In this document: one piece after another, positions 1 through 5,385 of the stretch
Position numbering within the stretch: position 1 is the first letter of the stretch
Layout of the letters: each line of letters opens with the position of its first letter
Origin: Candidatus Zixiibacteriota bacterium
GTDB taxonomy: Bacteria; Zixibacteria; MSB-5A5; GN15; FEB-12
Assembly (NCBI GenBank): GCA_022570975.1
Contig: JACZYS010000076.1
Span: forward strand, 835-10,257
DNA length: 9,423 bases
Reading direction: 5' to 3'
The notes under the pieces: generated by a model
Database searches by the model: none
Told to the model about the DNA's origin: nothing
Seen by the model: only the letters and a program-made list of their open reading frames with translations
Position numbers and translations under genes: made by a program

Positions 1-150
1 ATTGCCTATCCCGCCTTTTAAATTTCCAATTTCTAGATTATCTCCCGCCTTTGATTTGAGGATGTTTTTAATATGCAGGGCACGGTTGTCGGTCAGCTTG
101 TAACTGTTTTCGCCAATTTGATCTTTTTCTGTTAGAATAATCAAATTCAT
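1..150 (-). CDS. rsmE: RsmE-type 16S rRNA (uracil-1498-N3)-methyltransferase, N-terminal fragment
   Basis: Only the first 50 codons lie in the window; the gene runs off the left edge. The ATG at 150-148 opens a frame beginning MNLIILTEKDQI, followed by a segment with RALHIKNILKSKAGD at about residues 23-37 and a glycine-containing turn GNLKGGIG at about 42-49. This layout (start near MNLI(L/I)L, then HI..(V/I)L....GD, then a short strand with G.(I)G) is the N-terminal PUA-like RNA-binding lobe of RsmE, seen in the RsmE subfamily that starts MNLILL. The family methylates N3 of U1498 in 16S rRNA using S-adenosylmethionine. The catalytic SPOUT knot domain lies outside the window and cannot be checked. 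The start is 4 bp past the stop of the glycosyltransferase gene, so the two are probably cotranscribed and perhaps translationally coupled; no strong Shine-Dalgarno site is visible. The main uncertainty is the short length available. Confidence 0.8.
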   Translation of the reverse strand, partial: MNLIILTEKDQIGENSYKLTDNRALHIKNILKSKAGDNLEIGNLKGGIGN

Positions 151-154
151 CTGG

Positions 155-1285
155 TTATAAGTTTTTCACAAATTTCTTTGATGCCGTTTGTTCAAATGAT
201 GCGTCATATTGGTCAATTAGATTTTTCCACAGGAATTGTTCGGAAACCGATTTTAGATTGGAAATTGTTTTATTCCATTTGCTGGTGTCGTTATATTTTT
301 CAAGTAATCTCTTTGTAGCCGCAAGCAGGCTGTCGGGAGAGTTTTCATAAAAATAATTATCTCTGTTGGCGGCATAGTCAAATAGTTCCGGATAGGAAAG
401 ACGGTTGGGGAGAAGAGGACAGACACCTTCCTTGACCGCTTCCAAAATGGAAATCCCATAAAACTCATGATTTGCAGTCGATATCAGAATATCGGACTCA
501 CGTAAGGAATGAAGATAATCGTCTTTGTTTTGTAGAAAACCATATCTGTTAATTCTGTCAGAAAGTTTTTCTTTTGCTTCAGCAAAAACAGTCGGTGAAT
601 TTTCAAAACTTTGGCCAATGATATTTAACTTGAATTCAATACCATCATTTTGCAATTGATAAAGCATCTCAAAAAACATTTCCGGGTTTTTATCATGCTC
701 CCATCTGGCCGACCATAAAATTGTCGGAATTTTGTTTCTTTCTTTTGCTTGGAGAGCTTCGTTCTCAATTCCCGGGTAAAAGACAGCCGATTTATCTTTG
801 GCCGTTTCAACTTTTTCAAGATCCTGATAGTCGGGCATTTTCTTGAGGAACTCTTGCAGTGCCTCATAAAAAGAAGTCATATGAAAATGAGAATTAAACA
901 TTACCGTGTCAGCGGCCAGAGCAGAAATATAATTGACCATACCAAAATATAAGTCCCGCTCTTTTTCATATCTCATTGGATAAGTCAGCTGATTTTCATG
1001 AAAATAGAGAACGGTGGGGATATCAAACAACTCCGGAGAAAGAAGCCCTTTGTATTCAGCCAGATTCAACATATCTGAGCAAAAGATTAAATCTATCTTC
1101 TCGCCAATTGAATTTATGGAATTTGTCTCTTCGGCTAATGTTAATGCAGAGTGACGCATGCGCCATTTCCATTTGTAAGCCGGAAGGGTGGTAAGAGACC
1201 AGTCATGCCGGCTGTGTCCGGCAAGTGCATCGAGGAACTGTTTGTGACTTCCGCCATAATATGGTTCCAGAGCGAGGATATTCAT
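155..1285 (-). CDS. DUF3524/GTDC1-family glycosyltransferase, probable tRNA-queuosine alpha-mannosyltransferase
   Basis: This is a 376-residue GT-B-type glycosyltransferase (family 4-like C-terminal half). Conserved family blocks are visible in order: LALEPYYGGSHKQF near the N terminus, then LPAYKWKWRMRHSAL (about 34-48), YFHENQLTYPMR (94-105), FNSHFHMTSF (130-139), WSARWEHDKNPEMFF (191-205) and HEFYGISILEAV followed by PLLPNRLSYPELF (about 273-302). These match the GTDC1 family, whose animal member (QTMAN) transfers mannose to queuosine at the wobble position of tRNA-Asp. That the bacterial protein does the same is an inference from family membership. The ATG at 1285 is preferred because MNILALEP fits the family start; an upstream in-frame TTG at 1294 adds only three residues. 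The gene sits just upstream of the rsmE-like gene with a 4-bp gap. No clear ribosome site precedes it. The length is normal and no key block is missing. Confidence 0.85.
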   Translation of the reverse strand: MNILALEPYYGGSHKQFLDALAGHSRHDWSLTTLPAYKWKWRMRHSALTLAEETNSINSIGEKIDLIFCSDMLNLAEYKGLLSPELFDIPTVLYFHENQLTYPMRYEKERDLYFGMVNYISALAADTVMFNSHFHMTSFYEALQEFLKKMPDYQDLEKVETAKDKSAVFYPGIENEALQAKERNKIPTILWSARWEHDKNPEMFFEMLYQLQNDGIEFKLNIIGQSFENSPTVFAEAKEKLSDRINRYGFLQNKDDYLHSLRESDILISTANHEFYGISILEAVKEGVCPLLPNRLSYPELFDYAANRDNYFYENSPDSLLAATKRLLEKYNDTSKWNKTISNLKSVSEQFLWKNLIDQYDASFEQTASKKFVKNL

Positions 1286-1321
1286 TAAGCACAAAAATGA
1301 TTATAAGTCTTGCTCTGTCAA

Positions 1322-1357
1322 GGTAATTAGAAAAAGGAAAAAGCTTTTTCCATTACC
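1322..1357 (-). terminator. Candidate intrinsic terminator downstream of the thioesterase gene
   Basis: A perfect 16-bp palindrome (GGAAAAAGCTTTTTCC, 1336-1351) lies 38 bp beyond the thioesterase stop. Read on the minus strand it is followed directly by TTTTTCTAATT, as expected for a Rho-independent terminator. A second complementary pair (GGTAAT at 1357-1352 and ATTACC at 1327-1322) flanks it and could lengthen the stem with a bulge. The core stem is AT-rich and would be weak. It would end thioesterase transcription before the glycosyltransferase gene, or only attenuate read-through. Confidence 0.4.
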
Positions 1358-1394
1358 AATGGACAAGGCTCTTGGCACTGATTTGAATCTTAGA

Positions 1395-1787
1395 CTATTG
1401 GTCAATAACCGGAATTGATTGTCCCTGGTCATTAACAGCCACCATTACAAATTCTCCTTTTGTGGCCAGTTCTCTTTTACCTGAAAGAGCTTTTTCACTG
1501 TACATAAAGACATCAATAGTTACTGAGGTTCTCCCCACTTTTTTAACTCTGGCACAAAGTTCAACCATGTCACCTTTTATGACCGGTCTCTTGAATTCCA
1601 CCCGGTCAGAAGCTATTGTCACCATCATCTTTCTGGAAAACCGGGTGGCACAAATCCAGGCGGCTTTATCCATCCACTGTAAGGCATTTCCTCCAAAGAG
1701 GGTGCCATATTGATTAACCATTGAGGGGAAGACAACTTCTGTTATTGATGTCTCTGTTTTCAGTCCTTTTTCGTTATTTTCTGTCAT
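1395..1787 (-). CDS. Acyl-CoA thioesterase, hotdog fold (YciA/ACOT type)
   Basis: This 130-residue protein has the usual length of a single-hotdog acyl-CoA thioesterase. The signature is clear: MVNQYGTLFGGNALQWMD at residues 23-40 fits the family pattern N-x-x-G-x-(L/I)-F-G-G-x(5)-M-D, with Asn25 and the probable catalytic acid Asp40 at the start of the central helix. Next come IASDRVEFKRPVIKGD (59-74), the strand and turn that line the tunnel, and VKKVGRTSVTIDV (80-92), typical of the beta-sheet core. The family hydrolyses acyl-CoA to free acid and CoA in the cytoplasm as a hexamer or trimer of dimers; chain-length preference cannot be read from the sequence. The ATG at 1787 is supported by AGAGGA at 1797-1792, four bases upstream. 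No signal peptide is present. It is divergent from the rhodanese lipoprotein gene and is separated from the downstream glycosyltransferase gene by a likely terminator, so it is probably its own unit. Confidence 0.87.
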   Translation of the reverse strand: MTENNEKGLKTETSITEVVFPSMVNQYGTLFGGNALQWMDKAAWICATRFSRKMMVTIASDRVEFKRPVIKGDMVELCARVKKVGRTSVTIDVFMYSEKALSGKRELATKGEFVMVAVNDQGQSIPVIDQ

Positions 1788-1826
1788 TAAATCCTCTAAA
1801 TTGCTTATTGTTCAATTTGTCATAAC

Positions 1827-1855
1827 ATATAATAGTACCGAGTCCAAAAGTTCAA
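1827..1855 (-). promoter_or_regulatory. Weak candidate promoter for the thioesterase gene
   Basis: On the minus strand TTGAAC (1855-1850) is followed after 17 bp by TTATAT (1832-1827); an overlapping TATTAT (1834-1829) gives a 15-bp spacer. This would start transcription about 30-35 bases before the thioesterase ATG. The region is AT-rich, so chance matches are likely. Confidence 0.25.
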
Positions 1856-1878
1856 CAAAAATGAAATTCAAGAAATAA

Positions 1879-1910
1879 CATTGCTTGCAATGGAGAGCAT
1901 ATCATATAAT
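1879..1910 (+). promoter_or_regulatory. Candidate promoter of the rhodanese lipoprotein gene with an overlapping inverted repeat
   Basis: TTGCTT at 1881-1886 and a perfect TATAAT at 1905-1910 are separated by 18 bp, placing the start near 1917 and giving a leader of about 35 bases. The -35 element lies inside a short perfect inverted repeat, CATTGC-TT-GCAATG (1879-1892), which could be an operator or chance. The ribosome site GAGG (1945-1948) lies five bases before the ATG. The 166-bp gap between the divergent genes holds nothing else recognisable. Confidence 0.4.
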
Positions 1911-1953
1911 ATTAAAATATATGTAATATTAACTCTAAACTGATGAGGAAAAA

Positions 1954-2421
1954 ATGAAGAAATTTATGAGCTTACTAATCGTAATGGGTTTATTGCTTTC
2001 TTGTGGCAACAAAACCGATTCAAAAAGCGACACTGAAAACGTTGCCGGGAATAAAGTGGAAAGCACTACCACAGGTCAAATAACTGTGGCTGAGCTTAAC
2101 GATTTGATAGAATCCGGGCAGGATGTTTTTCTTCTCGATGTTCGCACCATCGAAGAATATGATGAAGGGCATATTGGGGCTGTTGACATGAGAATCCGAC
2201 ATGACACTCTGGAGTTTTGTCTGGCTCTTCTGCCTGAGGACAAAAATGTTCCTATCTATTCCCAGTGCCGGAGTGGAAAGCGAAGTCAATTTGCAACCGA
2301 TTTGCTGATTGAAAACGGTTATGTAAATGCCGTCAATGTAACCGGTGGAATTGTTGCCTGGGAAGAAGCCGGGTATGCGATTGTTAAAGGCGAGGCAAAA
2401 GAAAAAGCAAAAACTGACTGA
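1954..2421 (+). CDS. Rhodanese-domain lipoprotein
   Basis: This is a 155-residue exported protein with one rhodanese domain. Residues 1-16 form a lipoprotein signal peptide (MKK, hydrophobic core, lipobox LLSC), with Cys17 the expected lipidated residue. A Ser/Thr/Asn-rich linker follows (about 18-42). The rhodanese domain covers about 43-146: ITVAELNDLI, then LLDVRTIEEYDEGHI (60-74), the active-site loop CRSGKRS with Cys105 as the sulfur-carrying nucleophile, and VTGGIVAWEEAGY near the end. Such single-domain proteins carry persulfide sulfur on the loop cysteine; the donor and acceptor here are unknown. The usual HIPGA motif reads HIGA, one residue short, and a second cysteine (Cys89) is present. 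A lipidated rhodanese would face the periplasm, with retention at the inner or outer membrane unclear. The ATG has GAGG five bases upstream. It is convergent with the secreted-protein gene downstream (64-bp gap) and appears monocistronic. Confidence 0.88.
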   Translation: MKKFMSLLIVMGLLLSCGNKTDSKSDTENVAGNKVESTTTGQITVAELNDLIESGQDVFLLDVRTIEEYDEGHIGAVDMRIRHDTLEFCLALLPEDKNVPIYSQCRSGKRSQFATDLLIENGYVNAVNVTGGIVAWEEAGYAIVKGEAKEKAKTD

Positions 2422-2485
2422 ACTATTTTGTGGAGCTTATCTGGAGAAATTTTGATCTTGGCTTCTAAAAAAAGAGATCTGAAAA

Positions 2486-4147
2486 TCACCTTTCAAGGAG
2501 ACACTTGAGCTCCGGGCCATTTTTGAAGGCATAAGCTACGTGATATGTCAAATCTACAATGTTAGTTTCACCATCTGCATTTACATCAAGCGAAGCAAGA
2601 CAACTTGGTGTAGCTCCGCCTTTAAACATATAATCTATTCTATCAGTCAGGTCTTTGATATTTAATCTTCCATCAAAATTGACATCCCCCGGCACAATTC
2701 TACAACAAGTTTGATTAAATATGTCAAGGTCTGCGAAAAGACTAGTTACTTTATTGGCAACACTTGCAAGGTCATTATCAACATCGGTTCTACCTGCAAT
2801 ATGACCGCCTCTTATGGTAAAGAATGCAGAAAATAAATAGAGGGTGTCGCCGGCAGCGATATCATAATTGGCCACATAAGTAAGTCCGGAATGTAAATCT
2901 TCGTTCAGCAATGAAAGGTTGGTTCCGGCCTGGGTATGGTTTTGGTAGAGCAGGGAATTGTCAAAACCGTTTGAAAATGGATAATGATAAGTTGCATTGT
3001 CGGCTGTGTAAAGTGCATACGGCTCATAGCTTGTTCCTATGACATTCCCTTGAGCATTATAATGTATAACTCCCAAAAATATCAAACCTGCGAATCTATT
3101 GTCAGCATCCCAGCTTTCAGATGTATCATTCCATCCGGGAATCTCAATCCCTTGCTGGTAAACGTATTCATATCCCGAATAGGTGAAGTCAGAACCGGAG
3201 CTATTGTAGTCATCAGATGAATCAGAGGGAACATCAAAATCAACCACTTCACCGATTACTACATTTGTTGCACCGTTTGGTGCGGTGACAATTGTCTCTT
3301 TTATATAAAAATTGCAGCTGTCTTCATTTCCGTGTGCGTACCAGGTTGTGTTGAATACAAGGGTTGTGTCATCAGTACAGTAGTCACCGGTGTTAACAGC
3401 AGTGCCAAATTTCACGGTGTTTTTGCTAAGACCACCAAGCGGTCTGAATGAATTTGAGGATGCAACACTATGGCCGGAATAAAACATTCCAAAGTACATA
3501 GCGGTATCGGTGCCATCTACCCATCCGGCAACTATAGAGCCGTCAAACAAATAAGTATCAGCAGATTCTTTCCAGTCACCGTTTTCACTGAAATCCATGT
3601 TGAGTCCACCCATGTGGCGGTTACCAGATTTACCGGCATTACCGTTGTTGCCAACTATCAGAGAAAGACAAGTGGTTGCGACTGTATCCCAGGAAATAGC
3701 AATTACAGTATCGACAACATACATTTCAATTTCAAAATCAAATACAGTACGTGTATCGTCGAAGTCAAAAGTTACACGACCTGTTTCATAGGCTGCATTA
3801 CCAACTCCCGCCGGGCAACCGATTCCTCCACCTACGTTCAAGGAAATCTGACCGGCTTCTTTGTTGTTACCACCGGATGGTATGCTGCCATCAAAGTTGG
3901 CGATAGCTAACCAGCCGGGGTTTGCTGTACCATCTTCAGTTGTAGAAATAGTGTAAGTCAAAGTAGTATTGCCGGTATTTTCGACAGTGACGTCCAAAAC
4001 CAGTTCTTCACAGTTTTTAACATACCCTGGATATTTAAAAGAAGTCCAAGACAGAACAAATGTCTGTGCAGGAATCACATCCTGGGCAACTAATAAAATG
4101 GTGACTATGAATAATGCTAAATTTCTTGTGCTTGTTAGTTTAATCAA
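2486..4147 (-). CDS. Secreted protein with dockerin-like C-terminal repeats (short paralogue)
   Basis: This 553-residue protein of unknown function has a signal peptide (residues 1 to about 27). An Ig-like or BACON-like segment follows (about 30-150; YVKNCEELVLDVTVENTGN), then a module rich in Asp, Gly and aromatic residues (about 150-470), and a dockerin type I-like tail from the CysCys at 481-482. The tail has two calcium-loop repeats, DVNFDGRLNIKDLT and DVNADGETNIVDLT, each followed by an aromatic (Y/F)-containing helix. I do not recognise the middle module. The start is TTG (4147-4145), supported by AGAGG about eight bases upstream. The first eight bases overlap the end of the upstream paralogue, so translational coupling is likely. 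Without the signal peptide it matches the C-terminal half of that gene, and it is the intact copy of the pair. Its place of action is inferred to be the periplasm or cell surface. Confidence 0.85.
   Translation of the reverse strand: MIKLTSTRNLALFIVTILLVAQDVIPAQTFVLSWTSFKYPGYVKNCEELVLDVTVENTGNTTLTYTISTTEDGTANPGWLAIANFDGSIPSGGNNKEAGQISLNVGGGIGCPAGVGNAAYETGRVTFDFDDTRTVFDFEIEMYVVDTVIAISWDTVATTCLSLIVGNNGNAGKSGNRHMGGLNMDFSENGDWKESADTYLFDGSIVAGWVDGTDTAMYFGMFYSGHSVASSNSFRPLGGLSKNTVKFGTAVNTGDYCTDDTTLVFNTTWYAHGNEDSCNFYIKETIVTAPNGATNVVIGEVVDFDVPSDSSDDYNSSGSDFTYSGYEYVYQQGIEIPGWNDTSESWDADNRFAGLIFLGVIHYNAQGNVIGTSYEPYALYTADNATYHYPFSNGFDNSLLYQNHTQAGTNLSLLNEDLHSGLTYVANYDIAAGDTLYLFSAFFTIRGGHIAGRTDVDNDLASVANKVTSLFADLDIFNQTCCRIVPGDVNFDGRLNIKDLTDRIDYMFKGGATPSCLASLDVNADGETNIVDLTYHVAYAFKNGPELKCLLER
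2751..3735 (-). repeat. Direct repeat copy 1: duplicated secreted-protein module
   Basis: This segment aligns with 4411-5385 in the same orientation. The offset stays at 1660 bases from 2751 to 3236, is 1659 beyond the frameshift, and becomes 1650 after a three-codon indel. Stretches of 35-41 identical bases occur (for example around 2870-2945), and overall identity in the 3' half is roughly nine in ten by eye. It encodes the Asp/Gly-rich module before the dockerin-like tail. Outside these limits the two genes remain related in protein but diverge in DNA. Confidence 0.85.
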
Positions 4148-4742
4148 AATTTCTACCTCTTCTATAGTAGGAGCATTGAAGCGGTGGGCCGTTTTTGAAG
4201 AAATAATTTACCATATGTGTCAAGTCCTGAATATTGACATATCCGTCGCCACTGGTATCTAACATCTCAAGGCAAGACGGTGTTTGCCCGTTCTTGAAGA
4301 AATAGGCTACCATGAAGGTAAGGTCTTGTATGTTCAAAGCTCTATCGCGATTAAAGTCTCCCGGTAAAATACAACAGGAGGAGTAAGATCTTTCAAATGT
4401 CATAGCTGCTTTATTGGCAACACTTGCAAGGTCATTATCAACATCGCCTCTATTTACATCATGACCTCCTCTTATGGTAAAGAATGCGGAATATAAATAA
4501 AGGGTGTCGCCGGCAGAGATATCATAGTTGGCCACATAAGTAAGTCCGGAATGTAAATCTTCGTTTAGTAATGAAAGGTTGGTTCCGGCCTGGGTATGGT
4601 TTTGGTAGAGGAGGGAATTGTCAAAACCGTTTAAAAAGGGATAAACATAAGTTGCATTGTCTGCCGTGTAAAGGGCAAAAGGCTCAGCGGTTGTTCCTAT
4701 GACGCTGCCCTGAGCATTATAATGTATAACTCCCAGAAACAT
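4140..4742 (-). CDS. C-terminal part of the frameshifted propeller/dockerin-like secreted protein
   Basis: This 200-codon frame from ATG (4742) has no signal peptide or ribosome site, and it is best read as the 3' end of the gene starting at 7543. The same frame is open upstream to about 4895, where translation gives EIPGWNDEIEAWEADQRF, matching the intact paralogue (EIPGWNDTSESWDADNRF). The protein holds the end of the duplicated module (FLGVIHYNAQGSVIG to about residue 120) and a dockerin-like tail from CysCys at 4376-4371, with repeats DFNRDRALNIQDLT and DTSGDGYVNIQDLT. The first calcium loop has Arg where Gly is usual. The tail ends in a basic stretch, YYRRGRNFD, absent from the paralogue. 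The ATG overlaps the stop of the upstream frame as TGATG, so reinitiation is conceivable, but the product would not be exported. The downstream gene starts within its last eight bases. Confidence 0.7.
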   Translation of the reverse strand: MFLGVIHYNAQGSVIGTTAEPFALYTADNATYVYPFLNGFDNSLLYQNHTQAGTNLSLLNEDLHSGLTYVANYDISAGDTLYLYSAFFTIRGGHDVNRGDVDNDLASVANKAAMTFERSYSSCCILPGDFNRDRALNIQDLTFMVAYFFKNGQTPSCLEMLDTSGDGYVNIQDLTHMVNYFFKNGPPLQCSYYRRGRNFD

Positions 4743-5385
4743 CAAGGCTGCGAATCTTTGGTCAGCTTCCCAGGCCTCGATTTCATCATTCCATCCGGGA
4801 ATCTCAATCCCTTGTTGATAAACGTATTGATATCCGGTAACAGTTGTGTCAGAACCGGAGCTATTGTAGTCATCTGATGAATCAGAGGGAACATCAAATC
4901 AACCGCTTCGCCGATTACTACATTTGTTGCTCCGTTTGGAGCGATTACGATTGTTTCTTTAATAAGGAAATTGCAGGAGTCAGCATGTTTATGTGCATAC
5001 CAGTTGGTTCTGAATATCAATGTGGTATCAGCAGTGGCATAATCACCAGTGGAAGTTACATTGGCCCAACCAGCATCTAAGTAGGATGTTTCACCAAGCG
5101 GTCTGAGAGAATTAGAAGTTGCGATTCCCGTTCCGGCGCCGAACATTCCAAAGTACATAGCGGTATCAGTACCGTCTACCCATCCGGCAATTAGTGAGCC
5201 GTCATACAAATAAGTATCAGCAGATTCTTTCCAGTCACCGTAGTTGGAATAATCCATATTTACTCCGCCATATCCGCTGCCACCGGCATTGCCGTTGTTG
5301 CCTATCGCTAAAGTGATACAGGTCGTTGCAACTGTATCCCAGGAAATAGGAATTACAGTATCGGCAACGTACATTTCAATCTCAA
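4411..5385 (-). repeat. Direct repeat copy 2: duplicated secreted-protein module (frameshifted copy)
   Basis: This is the partner of 2751-3735 and encodes the same module within the longer paralogue. It lacks one A of the AAAA run present at 3236-3239, which is what breaks the reading frame here. The other length differences seen are whole codons. Confidence 0.85.

Noticed and set aside
1300..1321. TTGACA (1321-1316) and TATAAT (1305-1300) on the minus strand as a promoter for the glycosyltransferase gene
   Set aside because: The two elements are only 10 bp apart, too close for a sigma-70 promoter, and the implied start would leave almost no leader before the ATG at 1285. Either element could work with another partner, but none is convincing.
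2422..2485. Bidirectional terminator between the convergent rhodanese and secreted-protein genes
   Set aside because: There is a T-run on the minus strand (A-run at 2468-2474), but I found no stable stem directly before it; only a weak GATCT/AGATC pair is present.
3470..3910. Open frame of 146 codons on the plus strand
   Set aside because: It lies wholly antisense to the well-supported secreted-protein gene, has no ribosome site, and its translation shows no recognisable domain or biased composition beyond that imposed by the opposite strand.
3969..4262. Plus-strand frame of 97 codons across the paralogue junction
   Set aside because: It is antisense to both secreted-protein genes, without a ribosome site or recognisable content.
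4890..4900. Programmed -1 frameshift at the interrupted gene
   Set aside because: The coding-strand sequence GTT GAT TTG ATG has no X-XXY-YYZ slippery heptamer and no obvious stem-loop just downstream, and the paralogue simply has one more T. A deletion or sequencing error explains it better.
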